DNA from: Xenopus tropicalis
Taxonomy: Eukaryota; Chordata; Amphibia; Anura; Pipidae
Assembly: GCF_000004195.4 (NCBI RefSeq)
Contig: NC_030678.2
Coordinates: 81,690,904-81,754,903 of the forward strand
Length of the DNA stretch: 64,000 nt
Direction of reading: 5' to 3'
In this document: one piece after another, positions 48,086 to 62,307 of the stretch
How the letters are laid out: the number at the start of each line of letters is the position of its first letter
Numbering within the stretch: position 1 is the stretch's first letter
The notes under the pieces: generated by a model
The model's database searches: none
What the model saw: only the letters and a program-made list of their open reading frames with translations
Told to the model about the DNA's origin: nothing
Position numbers and translations under genes: made by a program

Positions 48086-48675
48086 CCAGCACAAGAATTT
48101 TGATGAAAACCATTTTAGGCATTTAAAGAAAGCAACATCTTTATTTTGCAATTATATTATTATTTATTAAAATAATCAATAGTAGCCTTTCAATTAATAT
48201 GATTTTTTTTTCAGAACTGTTTTGTACTATGTCATGAGCAGTTATTGCTCATCATTCTGCCTTCCTTAACTCCTGCATACTGTCTTGAGATGGCTATACA
48301 CTGAGGGCCAAATGATTGAATCAATCTGATATTGCCCACCTTAGTGTATGGCCAGCTTTAGAAACACTGGCACACCCCCAGGATTTGCCACAGACAGTAG
48401 TATTAGGTGCAAAACTCTGCATCATCATTTAGGGGGTGTAAAAGCAAAAAACAATACTGCATGTACCGATTGTAAATCTAAAAAGAATTATATTTGTAAT
48501 GTACTTCAGTTAAAGCTATTCCTAAAGCTGTGCACAGGAATCCCTTCCTGGCCGGGCTAGAAAGAAAATTATCAGCACTGCTCTGCATTCCGAAGGGCAA
48601 ATATGCTACTTTTTAGCTTTACAATCAGTACATGCAATACTGTTTTCTGGCTTTACATCCCCTTTAAAATATAAC

Positions 48676-48752
48676 GTACTGTTGCCCTGCACTGGTAAAA
48701 GTTGTGTTTTGCTTAAGACTTCTATAGGGCAACAGGGCAGGGCAACAGTACA
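48676..48752. repeat. Perfect 15-bp inverted repeat
   Basis: GTACTGTTGCCCTGC (48676-48690) is matched by GCAGGGCAACAGTAC (48738-48752), loop 47 nt. It may be the core of a small MITE. Confidence 0.7.
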
Positions 48753-49902
48753 CAATATTTAATTACTTTGATCCAATATAATTTCTTGGTGTCAACTAGA
48801 TCTTACTGGTCCCCAGAGAAAATTATTTTATTCTCACCCATAAAGATTAAAGAAAATGCCTATAAGTGCTTTGCTTATCGGCAAATGATGGTTCACCTAT
48901 ATTATTGATTGGTCTTTGAACAGTTGCCATTTGCTCCCAGGCATAAGCTTCAGAAGCCTTCCCCTCCACATAACATAATTTATTTATAATACTAAAATAA
49001 ATAATGTACCCCCTGTTGTAAAGTATGAGTAGTTCCATGACCTATATAAAAGCACTCAACCTTCAGCCTAATGCCTTTATATGGTAATCCATATGGTATA
49101 TATGGCAGCTCCTCGATGACCTATAATATCCTTATATTTTACAATAGATGGTACATGGTTCACTTTTATGAATTAGAATTTGCCCAAGGTGCTGTGGGTG
49201 GTTAACAGCAGCTGGATATTCCTTGGAACTATGTGCAGACCAACTGGGGACTCACCTGAATGAAGATCCATTTTGTTCCTTAGTTGTGTATGACCCTCTC
49301 TCAACACTTCAAACTCAGCCTATAAGTAATAGTTGGCCACAGCCAAGTGAAATTAAAGAAGAACTAAACTTAACTAGAGAAGTAGGGTAGAAATGTTGTA
49401 CATTAAGTTTTGGGCTTCTGTACAAACTCATCCACCTTTAGATGGGCATATTGAGAGAAGATCCACTCGTTTGATGACCTCGAGCGAATCTTACTGTGTA
49501 TAGCCACCATTAGGCATTAAATGCATTATCGGTAATGTGCTACCAGCAAAAAATTACAGTGATCATATTAATATGTCTGGATCCAATAGTTGATTTACAT
49601 GTAATGTTATTAGAGGCATAATACAATAGCAAATACAATAAATTCAATAAACAAAACAAGTAGTGGCAAGGCTGGGGAATGAACTATCAAGGAATGGTAA
49701 TTCTACCTTATGCAAGATCAGTTTCAGCGGATACAGAAACCAACATATCTTCCATTTACACCTCCCTTACTAGAAGGTGCAGACATGCTAGAACGCCACC
49801 AGTAACTAAATACTTTGACAGCTGTTAGCTAGGATGGTCTAAAGCAACTCTGTTAACACTACCCCCAAAAACTTTACATTTTCAGAGAAATCAAGCATTA
49901 AC

Positions 49903-50168
49903 TTAATGGAAAAGGAAAGGTAAAAACTAAGTAAGCTTTATCAGAAAATTCTACCCTTAGGAATGTGTAATCTGAGCTATAACAGCTAGACTGCAAGAAG
50001 GAAGCTAGGAAGAGCAAGCTAAAATGGCAGCTGCAATCCTAAACAAACAGAGAAAGCTTCTAGGGTTTTTATAAAGCTTTCTGCAGAATAAATAGAGTGT
50101 TCTAGGTGGCACTAATGTGGTGAATCTATTGGCAGTAAAATGCCAAAATGACTTTCCTTCTCCTTTAA
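49903..50168. mobile_element. T2-like element, internally deleted
   Basis: TTAATGGAAAAGGAAAGGTA opens and CTTTCCTTCTCCTTTAA closes. The interior GAATGTGTAATCTGAGCTAT, AAAATGGCAGCTGCAATCCT and GTTCTAGGTGGCACTAATGT is shared with 13560-13745 and 50917-51060 (inverted). Confidence 0.75.
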
Positions 50169-50444
50169 TAAAAGCTGCATTTCCTTTCTCATATGGAGAA
50201 GACTAAAGATACTGAGAAGGCAGTTGGTAGTGACAGCTTTTCAGCCAAACTATACCAACATCAGACTGTGTGTGGGCCCAAAATGTTTCAATATTATCAG
50301 GATAAAAAATATGTAGGTGTGTACTGATATCAATGCAAACTCCCTATGTACAGTAATGTCAAATAAGCTCTCTGTCTGTTGAATAAACAGATCTAATACA
50401 CTCCAAGCATGACTTTGTCAAAAAGGCAAGTAAATTTAATTTTA

Positions 50445-50597
<153 letters not shown>

Positions 50598-51329
50598 TTA
50601 AAAATATACATAAGAGTAAGAAAAATAAAACAGCCATGCAGAAACTTTAGAAACACTTCCTTAATAGAACTATTCTTCATCGTACAAGAAAACCAATTGC
50701 AAATTACAAATAAATTATTGTCTGTTTTTGTTACAGGGGTAGATTTGTAGCAACTTTATTCATAAAATGAATATACATATAAGAGTGAGTGCATATGATA
50801 CTGACATTTTTGTACAATCTATCAAAACCATAAGGCCTTTTTGCTGTTTATGACAAACGTGAAACCATGGTGAGAAACAGTAGACCACTGATGTAAAGTG
50901 GTGCCCTGAATGAGTTTTAAAAGAGAAGAAAAGTCATTTTGGCATTTTACTGCCAATAGATTTGCCACATTAGTGCCACCTAGAACACTATATTTATTCT
51001 GCAGAAAACTTTCATACCTCATACCTCTGATTGCAGCTGCCATTTTACCTTGGTGTTCACAGCTTCCTGTTCGCAGTCTAGCTATAGCTCAGATCACACA
51101 TTCCTAAGGGTGGGGGGGTGAGTTTATGAATTCTTATGGGAGGGGAGAGCAGGAGAGGGGAGAGAGGAGAGAACTGCACAGACTCTGGGCCCAGAATGAA
51201 GGATTTTTCTGTGAGGAAGCCAGATACTCTAAGAACATGTTTACAAAAAATGAAACAAGAATCCTGTGTTTCTTTTGATAGAGGACTCAGCGCAGAATTA
51301 CTGTAAGTGCTTATGGCTGTATGTACATA

Positions 51330-52934
<1,605 letters not shown>

Positions 52935-52970
52935 TAGCTTACTTAGTTTCTACCTTTCCTTCTCCTTTAA

Positions 52971-53312
52971 CACTTTAACATACAATTTATTCCCTTAATG
53001 TTTAGTAAAACCTAATCTCTAATATTTCATCAAGCAAGTATCAAATCCTTCTAATGAAAGCAACTGGCAATCTTAGCTGTGACAGTACAATGGAAGCTGA
53101 TCAAGATATTGAAGATAAATAATGATGATTCTCTGCTCACCTACACCATAGTGCATGATTTAATACATGCAATTTGTCCAAGCATAAATATTGATCAAAT
53201 GCATTACTGATACCTGGTACCATTATAGTGCACTACCTAGGAAGGGAGCAGTGAGACTTGTACATTTTTTTGTTTTCAAACTGTGCAGTGAGAAATACAA
53301 CCCTATACTTAC
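52971..53312 (-). other. ago3 intron 4 remainder, nothing recognised
   Basis: AT-rich intron DNA between the T2-like element and exon 4. Confidence 0.6.
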
Positions 53313-53521
53313 TTCATGGAGGGAAGGTGTCGTAGCACCACATCAACTGCATGAACCGGGTTAGTGCTTATTGGTTTGTCCAGTTCTAGAGGTTCGGGAA
53401 GGGTCCGACCCGTCAGAACTTCATGCAGCAAATGCCAGCTTATCCTTGAGACAAACTTAATTGAAACCTTGAAGGGACGGTCTTTTCCCCCCTCTCCGGG
53501 TAATGTTACATCCAAATCCAC
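53313..53521 (-). CDS. ago3: Argonaute-3 exon 4 (N domain)
   Basis: Residues 105-174: [70 protein letters not shown]. It matches AGO3 with a conservative Ile in SRISW where human has Val. [20 protein letters not shown] is shared by all vertebrate AGOs, whereas the [18 protein letters not shown] stretch is AGO3-like. Acceptor TTGTTATCAG, donor ATGAA/GTAAGT. Confidence 0.98.
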
Positions 53522-54237
53522 CTGATAACAAATAAAGGGCATTAAAGAGCAGGTAGTTTTCTAACATTAAATGTGTTGTGAAAGACATGAACCAGTAATA
53601 ATATCAGTAAGTAATTAGCTTATTTTAAACATTAAGTTTTTATAAATCAACCTTATCTGGTCAGTCTCGCATCCTTTTCAGTAGGCCTTACTGCACTAGA
53701 ATAAAGCTAACAAGATTAAAGCTGCTGACTGGTTGCTATGGACTAGGGTAAATCAGGTCTGCCTTTATCTCCCTTTAAATTAATATCTTCCATCCTCACA
53801 TACAGAAATAATGCTGTAATTATTATTGTAAATATTTCTTTGCTGCATTGCCCTGCCTGTTCTCCAGTTATACACACTATAAGCTGTAGTCCAATAATTC
53901 TTGTCTTTAAACCTGTGACACTTATCAAGCGGACATTTCCATTCATTAGTCTAATTAAACCCAAACAAAGATTAGTTGTTATGGGTAGAAGTCCAAATAA
54001 GACTAATATTGGGATATGTTAGGATTTTTTTTTATGGGATACTGCCCTTGTGCACCCCTGCACCACAGGCAGGAAAAAGGGGCTTCTATGATCTTGTCTA
54101 GGCTCAGTAGTTCCCATCAAGTCAATGGAAGCATTAGTGTTTAAGTTTATAATGACTTAGGAGCAATGCTTTAAATGTACAACTGATGCCATTTTTTATA
54201 TGATCAATTTAATGGTCAATTTTTCAACCTTCCTTAC
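53522..54237 (-). other. ago3 intron 3, nothing recognised
   Basis: No element ends or coding match. Small ORFs on both strands are random. Confidence 0.6.
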
Positions 54238-54358
54238 CCCAGTAGATGCTACAGGCAGAGGATTGGCAGTATAAAGGCTTCTTTTCCCATCGTAAACAGG
54301 TCGGCGGTCCCCAAATATAGTGACTTTGAAATGCTGAACCATGGAATCAACAACCTCC
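54238..54358 (-). CDS. ago3: Argonaute-3 exon 3 (N domain)
   Basis: Residues 64-104: [61 protein letters not shown] is the AGO N-domain hallmark (AGO2 has KTQIFGDRKPVFDGRKNLYT). VASTG has Ser where human has Thr. Acceptor TTTACCCTAG, donor TGGG/GTAAGG. Confidence 0.98.
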
Positions 54359-56381
54359 CTAGGGTAAAAATAAATAAAAAATAAACTGAATTGATAATTG
54401 TTCAGATTTAGAAAAATGAGTTTGATACAAACATAACTGAGCAATTGCACAGCTATATTTTTTATATACATGCACCATTTTAAAGGAGAATTTACCATAC
54501 AATGCATCCTATTTAACTGACTCAAAATAATATGTTCCCATGCTTGAGAAAGGCTTAGATTTGAATCATTTTAACAAACACTTACCCCTGTCACTGTATG
54601 CTGCCATGAAAGTAGGGCTGCACCAATTCTATAATTGTTGGAAGCACCTGAATATGGAATGCACCTCAAAAGATTTGCCTGAATACCAAAATCATTTCAA
54701 ACCTTACTTTTGGATATTCACACAAAAAAAATTCACATAAAATTTTTTTTCATGAACTGTGTATTAAAAAATGTCACATTCAATTGTCCAGAGCTTCAAA
54801 CCCACATTAGCCAAATTCCGGAAATGGTGCATGTGTACATGAACACTTGATAGTCTACTTTGTGGCTTGAGTACAAGGTTTTGAATTTCAATTTGCCAGG
54901 AAAAGCAGCAGCAATCAAATATAAAGAAGTGGGAAGTAACCCTCATCATTCACCCCAAAATGCGGTTGCCTAGCGCTTGTGGTCATTCCTGGCGTTGAGA
55001 TAACCACTGATTTTCCATTTAAACATTTGGTTGCCTGTCTTTTGGATTTATCTTTGGATCTATTCTGCTTATGTTTCATATTTACCTTATGTGTTGTGAA
55101 CTTGATGTTCAGTCTAAACAAGTCTTGTAGTAATTGAAAAATATGGGGAAATTTTTTTTTAGCATGCATTCTGTTTGGGAAAAAAAACTACATTTTTTGC
55201 CAGAAAAAAAAGGAATAAAGTATCCCTTGACTTCTACATTAACCAATCAAACCATCAGTGCCCTCCCTCCATCTATTTAAGGAGTTTTCCGAGCATCCTG
55301 TTTGGAAGAAATTGTTAACATAGGAGTATTTTCCATTTTTTTGTTGTTACCAAACAATAAATGCACTATATATAAAGGGAAGCTCAAAAATATGATTTTA
55401 AATATTGAGATTAGTGGCTGTCCAAATAATTAAGATGGATGAATGGCCCTTTTCTAGCCATGCACTTCATTTTAAGAGATAATTACTGCAAGGTCTGGCA
55501 GGACTTCTGTCAACCCCTAGATGCAACATTCTATAAAATCAAGCATACTCTGGAAAACACCTAGCTCTTCACCTATATATTCTTTGTGGAATACCAGGGA
55601 TATACATAGCTAAGCAAATAATTATAAAATTCCAACCACAGAGGCAATGGTGCATAGTGTGGTTTTACACAGCTTGATATAAAACCATTACCCATCACCC
55701 AAAATGACAACTGTTTTGCACCTGGAGGGTTTGTGTTACTCATGTGATTTAAAAAAGTGTAATAAAAAGGAGACATAGGGCATTCATATTTGACCTTTGA
55801 TTTCAATACACAAGCATTGGTGTGAAATGTATTTTGTAAACATTTTTATGTCTTCCCTGTGTCAGAGTGGGTTTCCTTCAGATACTCCAGTTTATTCCTA
55901 TACTCCAAAAAATATACCAGCCTCTGAAATAATTGACCTTACACTTTATTACCTTAGATTGTAAGCTTCATTGAGGCAAAAGCTGAAGTGAAAAATGTAT
56001 CTCTTTAAATCTACATAAATATGTTGATGCTATATAAACAGCATCAATAGACTTTTTAAAAAACATTTTCAGAAATGACTTTGAGTTCATAAATTTGTAT
56101 ATAAATGCATATTTCTTAACTAAAGAGGCAGTACATCTCAATATGCAACTTTCTTTCTACATGAGCAAAATGCATATTTCATAAAGCAAATATAAAAACA
56201 AGATGACTTGGCAAATTTAAATGCACATCTGACTGAGTAAAGCAATGTTAATACACTCTCAACATACAAAGTCTAGTTAGGAACCAGGATTGTAATATAT
56301 ACTTATCCATCACTGTTGTACATAAACTGCACACTGAGAAAGTCTTGGTATAAGAGAGGTTATTTCTTTCACCAGCTGTAC
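54359..56381 (-). other. ago3 intron 2, nothing firmly recognised
   Basis: TAGGGCTGCACCAATTCTAT at 54617 resembles the start of the common TAGGGATGCACCGAATC hAT-type repeat but lacks a partner. No gene. Confidence 0.55.
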
Positions 56382-56553
56382 CTGTTGACTCTGCGAGGGC
56401 ATTTATCAGGCTTAATATCCACCTCATAGAGGTAGACATCAATCTTTGGAATTTCCACCTGGAAACAGTTGGCCAGCAGCTTGATGGGTTTTCCCATGGT
56501 GCCATATCCAGGCCGTCTGGGCACCATGAAGAAGGGCTGAGCCCCCACGGGTC
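56382..56553 (-). CDS. ago3: Argonaute-3 exon 2 (N-terminal), first coding exon in window
   Basis: After GA (completing Gly7) the exon encodes [56 protein letters not shown] (residues 8-63), then AG of Arg64. Human AGO3 has [20 protein letters not shown]. Acceptor CTATTACAG, donor AACAG/GTACAG. The initiating exon (MEIGSAG by homology, 19 nt) is not in the window. The in-frame ATG at residue 16 (FFMVPRR) is not the start. Confidence 0.97.
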
Positions 56554-56863
56554 CTGTAATAGATTAAATAGATGTCCTCTTTTAGATTTGATTTCTTATT
56601 ATTAAAAGGATAACATTCATTAATAAACATTAACATATACTGCAAACAAACATGTAGAGACAGGAGAAGAGCCCACAGAGACAGGTTATAGACAGTGAAA
56701 TAGTACACTAAAAAAGAGAAGTTGGGAGAAAGAAGATACTGGTAGCAAAACTTAAATGTGCTAACATATTGAAAAAAATAGGTACATAGACATATCAATT
56801 CCTGAATACTGTATACCACCCATATCAAACTGTTACACAAATATATGCAGCTCTCTCTTTTTC

Positions 56864-57317
56864 TTAAGGGAAAACTATACCCCCGAACAATGTAGGTCTC
56901 TATAAAAATATATTGCATAAACAAGCTTATATGTTCATCTGCTTCATTTAAATAAGCTATTTTCATAAAAATATACTTTTTTAGAAATATGTGCTATTGG
57001 GTAATCCTAAATAGAAAACTGGCATTTTAAGAATTAAGGGCCGCCTCCTGGGATCATAGGATTCATGGTGCATACAAACATGTTAGGCCACATCAGCCAA
57101 TTAATGGACAGAGTTCTGTCTTTTGCTTCCATACTTCTTCCTGTTACAGTTAGAGCTGCATTATTTCTGGTCATGTGATGACAAAATGTGACAAAATGGT
57201 GGCTCAAGGGAAAAGTAATGTATTTATTCCAGTTTGGCAAGATACTTTAGGTCACTTAACATAATATAAATGATCTGTTGGGTAAGTATTCATTCTGTGG
57301 GTATAGTTTTCCTTTAA
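56864..57317. mobile_element. T2-like element, AAAACTATACCC ends, 454 bp
   Basis: TTAAGGGAAAACTATACCCC at the left, GGGTATAGTTTTCCTTTAA at the right, TTAA on both. A very common Xenopus repeat end. The interior is unique-looking (GTGACAAAATGGTGGCTC...). Confidence 0.85.
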
Positions 57318-59466
57318 GAAACAATACAATACAAGGATGGAAAAATTTTAGGAAATGGTTTCTGCACACAGATTTGCAACAGGCACGTGATGTATGATAG
57401 CTGATAGATGCATGGTGTGGCAATTTTATACTGCATGTGCAATGCAGTATAGAAAATAGAAGCCAAATACACTGTGAAAAGTGAACCTGTGCGTAACCCA
57501 TTTAGGCACCATTACACTTTCTTTTTTGTAAGCAGTTTGTATTTTCTGCATAGAAACCCATATGGTAGTGAAAAATATTATTATGTCTTAAAATTAAATA
57601 ACTAAAAATTATTCAGAAAGCCTTATGCTTGTTTGACAATACAAATGAAGGAAAGAAAAGCTAACCTTCTGGCAGAGAAAAAAATGCTAAGGCTTGGGGG
57701 CAATGCAAGGTTGTTCAGGATTTAGGAATAAAAAATTTGGATCAGGCAAACAATTATGAAAGCAACTGAACATTGTATATTAATGACTAATTTCCCTTTA
57801 AAATGTATTTTAGAACACTATAAGCTCACAAAATTGTCAAAATCATATTCTGAAAATGAACTACTTAGAAAGAAAATGCAAATTCATTTTATTTCCTGTA
57901 AATGTGATATAAAACAGAAGAAGTCAGTTACATAGATCTTGTGTTTAAATGTATTCTTGTTATTTGGGACTGCCCCTTTAGGGGAAGAAATTCCTTCAAG
58001 TGGGCCTCAGATTTATGCATAGATATTTTAAGATTCAGTCTGTAAATTTTGGGAGTGAAGGCATAGGACACATTGCTGAAAAATGAGCTCATAAAGGGGG
58101 GTCTTGATGCGTTAAAGGCAGACTGGAATTTCCTCTGAATAGACCTGTGCTTTTAACCAAAACTTCTTGTTTAAAAGGGGTTTTTTTTCCGCCCACTTCT
58201 TTCAGGAACCACAGCATTCAAACCACAATACACAAACTTTCTTAAAAACCAGCAGAAATATCTGTAAGTTACTAGGTATGGCCTGCCCATCAATGCCCTC
58301 TGTGGTAAAATGCTGTTTTAGTAGAGCCAGGCAGCAACTGCCTATCGCTGACTTTGATCTTCATGCCTTTGATGCCATGTAATCACACATGAACCAATTT
58401 GTGGGTTTCAAACACAAATGAAACTAGGCAGAAATCGATACTTTTGTGGTACAAATAACAACAGGTAATGTGGACAAATGCCAAGCACAATGCAAGCCAT
58501 TAGAACACGAGGGTACTTGCTAACCAAAGGGCATATTTCTGCCTGAAGAGCTGCCAATAATGCAGCTTTTTTCTTGCAGTTCCTTAAGTGTTTAATAATA
58601 AAGCTGGAGGTTGGGGGGGTATGGCACAAAAATCCCTTTTAAAGCAACAACTGGCCCTCCAATCTCAGCTACAGCATGAATAGGATATAAAACAATGTGG
58701 AAAATATGTTATTTTTCTACACTTAACTGAACAATGCTCTCATTAAAGGTGTCTTAAAATACATTTATACATATATGTAGCTGAAAAAAAAAAACTGATG
58801 GTAATTTATGTAAAAGCAAAAGTAATCTTTTATATATTTTGCCTTAAAAATTGCCCCTTTAGCGTTGCTGGTAAGGATGTAGTGTCAGTAAGCTCTCCTG
58901 TTTTATCCCATCCCCCTACTCCCCTACCACACACACAGTTCACTTCCCTTTCATAAGCAAAATGAACTTTCCCTGATCCTGGCCTCAAATGCCTTCTGCG
59001 CAGAGAGGGGAATCAGTGAACCATAATGAAGCAAGTGTGCTGGATCCCATGCTTTGCCAGAGCACATCTAACATGCCACTTTATCAGAGCATCAAAACCT
59101 TCCCTGCCAGCAAGGTCACCAGTGACTAACTGGGGCTTCCCTCATTCAGCAGGCGTTGCCTACGGTCCAGTTAGGTTTTTTGTTTTTAAATGCATTACAT
59201 AAAATATATATATATATATTTATTTTTTTATAAAAAATAAAATTGGAGGGTATCTCAATTAGAAAAAGGTAACACTCACACACAAAATAAAAGTATCCTT
59301 TATGCAGCCATAAAGGTTGAGTAGAATCCCCATTTAAAAATTTTTAGGGGGACCAAAAAGTTTCTAGGTTAATTGGGTGTTAATAAAAATTCTTTTTAAA
59401 TACAAAAGGGTTTAAAATACTCTCTCTGGAGATATAAGGAACTTCAGTACTGAGATTAAGTCTAAA

Positions 59467-59580
59467 GGTGGCCATACACAGGCCGATTCTAGCTGCCAAT
59501 ATCGGGAGAAGATCCGCTTGCTTGGCGACTTTGCCAAGCGAGCGGATCTTAGCGTGTTTGGCTACCTTCAGTCTGGCTCA
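59467..59580. mobile_element. AAGGTGGCCATACACA repeat fragment with hairpin
   Basis: AAAGGTGGCCATACACAGGC is the usual start of this frog repeat. GATCCGCTTGCTTGGC faces GCCAAGCGAGCGGATC (one mismatch), a 16-bp hairpin. The right terminus is not clear. Confidence 0.6.
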
Positions 59581-59639
59581 CTAACCACCCGGTCACATAC
59601 ATAAGTGGAATGTCATGAAATGTATTAAAATGGAGTTGA

Positions 59640-59702
59640 CTTTCACATAATTTGGAGAATTCTGAATAATGGGTTCCAGATAACAGATCCTATACCTGTA
59701 TT
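59640..59702. mobile_element. Family A terminal fragment
   Basis: TGGGTTCCAGATAACAGATC then CTATACCTGTA is the right end of family A only. Confidence 0.6.
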
Positions 59703-60915
59703 CCTTTCCAACTGTGTTACTGGTTGGTATAATGAGCCTTTTCTACTAATTGTGCAGATTGATGAGAAAAACAAGGCTGCTGCCAACACACCAACATTTT
59801 TTGACTACTGTAACAAATTAATAAATGAAATACCACCTGGAACAGTTGAACTTTTGGAATGTCTTTTTGGGATTTCTCTATCTAAAATGCTAAACAAGAA
59901 GGAAGAATGAGAGCATTGGACAAAGATGGTGACTGCCAACTGCAGTTCTTGGAGCACAATAGGTGAATAGCTAAATTGGGGAAATGAATGTGGTTGTGGG
60001 GTTGGGGGTAAATAGAAAAATATTGCAGGGGTATGGAAGGACTGGATGGAAGGATGGATTCCAGCAAAAGGCAGAGGGGCAGCTGTAAGATGCCATAGTC
60101 AGTCACTGTTTAGTCAGCTGGTGGGGCTGTTTGTGCCTCTTCAAGGGCTACTTCTTTAAGTAAAATTAGCTCCCTCTTTAAAGCCTTAAATCTTTTTTGC
60201 AATAAATACTGTATAATACAAAATGCCATGCTGCACTTTGAGGACTTTAATAGTAACTTTAATAGTGATGACTAACTGCGATGAGGCTACATCTGATTCA
60301 TTTTTCAAATATTCGTTAGTGAATCATGTTCTTCCCAAGTAAGTGATGCTGGTAAATATGGTCTGGAAGAAAAGCTTCTGTTTTTACAAGCAAGTGCTCG
60401 CACAAGCTGCTTTCTCAGGGGCGCAGGAATGAGAGAAGCAAAGAGCAATGTTTAGCTCTGAATAAGACACTGAGTGATGGAGAGCATGGAGTGAATGTTT
60501 CTATCACTGATAAAATCAGAGAGGGCTTTGTGAGCGCCGTACCCACACACTTGGATCTCTAGCAGCAAAACACAATCAGCAAGCAGCATCACACCAGCAG
60601 CTGGCAAACTATCTACCTAAGGATGTAGCATACAAGGAAATTTAGTCCTGAAACAGCTGGAAAGAGAAATAAAAACATAATTGGCGCCACCCACCAGAAA
60701 AAAAAAATGTCCCTCACAGCCCAGTGAAAAATGTATAAAGTGGTCCATAAACCTGTCTATTGAGGCAGCTTTTTTCCTGTATATCTCTATGGGAAGGGCA
60801 AGACACCTGAGGGACTGTGGCTTGGGTGACAGCTTTGGGGAGGGGGGCTCTTGGGTGCCTATATAATAGATTCTATACAGAAAACTCTCCTCAGCCACTG
60901 CCAGGCACTAAATCT

Positions 60916-60938
60916 GGGGGGGGGGGGGGGGGGGGGGG
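60916..60938 (+). repeat. Poly-G run of 23
   Basis: Unbroken G run after CACTAAATCT. It can form a G-quadruplex and is also a classic place for length error in assemblies. Confidence 0.95.
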
Positions 60939-61170
60939 TTGAGGGCGATCCTGAGCTTTGGTAGCAGAACAGACATCACTTTCACATGCTGGGGTACACT
61001 TAAGGCGGGTACCTAGGGTGGCACCATACCTAAAACAACCCTGGGGAAGGGGTGACAGATGCACAGGGAGTGCTCTGTGTCATGCACCACCACCTGCAAG
61101 TAAACACTTTTTATATGCTGGATTAAAAATATGTTGGCCAACTATGCTTTATAAGAATAAAATATGAATA

Positions 61171-61479
61171 TAGGCATAGGAGCTGTTATCCAGAATGTTT
61201 GGGACCTTAGGTTTTCCCAGATAAGGGGTATTTCCATAATTTGGATCTTTATATTTTAATTCTACTAAAAATCATATAAACATTACTTTAACCCAACAGG
61301 ATTGTTTTGCCTCAAATAAGGATGAATGTATCATAGTTGGGACCACGCACAAGGTGCTGTTTTATTATTACAGAGAAAAAAATGTTTACATTTGAATGGA
61401 GTATGTGGGAGACGGCCTTCTCTTAATACAGAGTTTTATGGATAATGCGTTTCAGGATATGGGATCCCAAACTCGTACT
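61171..61479. mobile_element. Family A MITE, near full length
   Basis: GGCATAGGAGCTGTTATCCA, ATTTCCATAATTTGGATCTT, ACCCAACAGGATTGTTTTGC, ACAAGGTGCTGTTTTATTAT and GGGATCCCAAACTCGTACTG align in order with 7650-7979. Confidence 0.75.
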
Positions 61480-61944
61480 GGTCTTATTTACAATAGCTTG
61501 GTCCCAAAAAGTCTTACTGCATAGACCTGCATCCTATTAATAGGATGCACAAATTGTGGCGAATATTTTGAAACTACACAATGGAATACAGGAGGGTAAA
61601 CAAACCAGCCGCCCATAAAATGGCAAAAGAGATAATCCAGAGGTTTCCAGAGATGTATACCTCTGTGGGAGGGAGGGCAAAACACAATCTCTCCCCCCCA
61701 TATAAAGTGGTATGTTTCACTTGAAAATTAAATGTTGTTGTTTCATAGACAGAGCACACAAAATGGCAAGTAACACATGTGCACATCCTGCCCAAACTAC
61801 ATGTAGGCAGACATCTGTGATCATACAAAAACGTGAATCTAGCGACAGGAGGAATAATAACCAAAGGTGCGGGATCTATTATCTAAATTTAATGGCAGCA
61901 GAGGGGTTTGAAATACGATGTCTTTCTGCAACTTGGACCGCAAA

Positions 61945-62290
61945 TCATACCTCCCAACATTTAAAAATATAAAGAGGGACAAAAAGGAAAGCTACTCGTA
62001 GAGCGGCAAAAAATGTTTGTCTGCGCCCATTTTGTGACCACACCCCATAAATACCACTCCCATTTTCCAAATTTTGGTAGGGTAAGTGAAGTTTAAATGT
62101 CAATATATCGATCAATTTTGATATATTGAAGTTTGAAGGAATGTGGAGGTGAACATATGATGCTGCGTGCACCCCTCTGATAAACTTCCAACAAGTGTGC
62201 TGGAAATCCACTTTATTTAAGTAAAGTTTGAATACATTTCTGGGGGCTTTGTGTTCTTGTTTTAGGTGTTTTTTTTACAGTTTTGTTAAT
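61945..62290. mobile_element. CATACCTCCCAAC repeat, inverted relative to 19559-20029
   Basis: CATACCTCCCAACATTTAAA, AAAGAGGGACAAAAAGGAAA, TGACCACACCCCATAAATAC and CTCCCATTTTCCAAATTTTG are reverse complements of parts of 19800-20029. The distal end lies just before the piggyBac-like TTAA. Confidence 0.65.
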
Positions 62291-62307
62291 GAAGGAGAAA
62301 TTGCTCT

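Noticed and set aside
60617..60898. 93-codon minus-strand ORF as an upstream ago3 exon
   Set aside because: No resemblance to Argonaute and no splice context; the poly-G run lies next to it.
61222..61245. Minus-strand ATGGAAAT as the ago3 start exon
   Set aside because: The reading continues as M-E-I-P rather than M-E-I-G, it has no donor at the right place, and it is inside a family A MITE.
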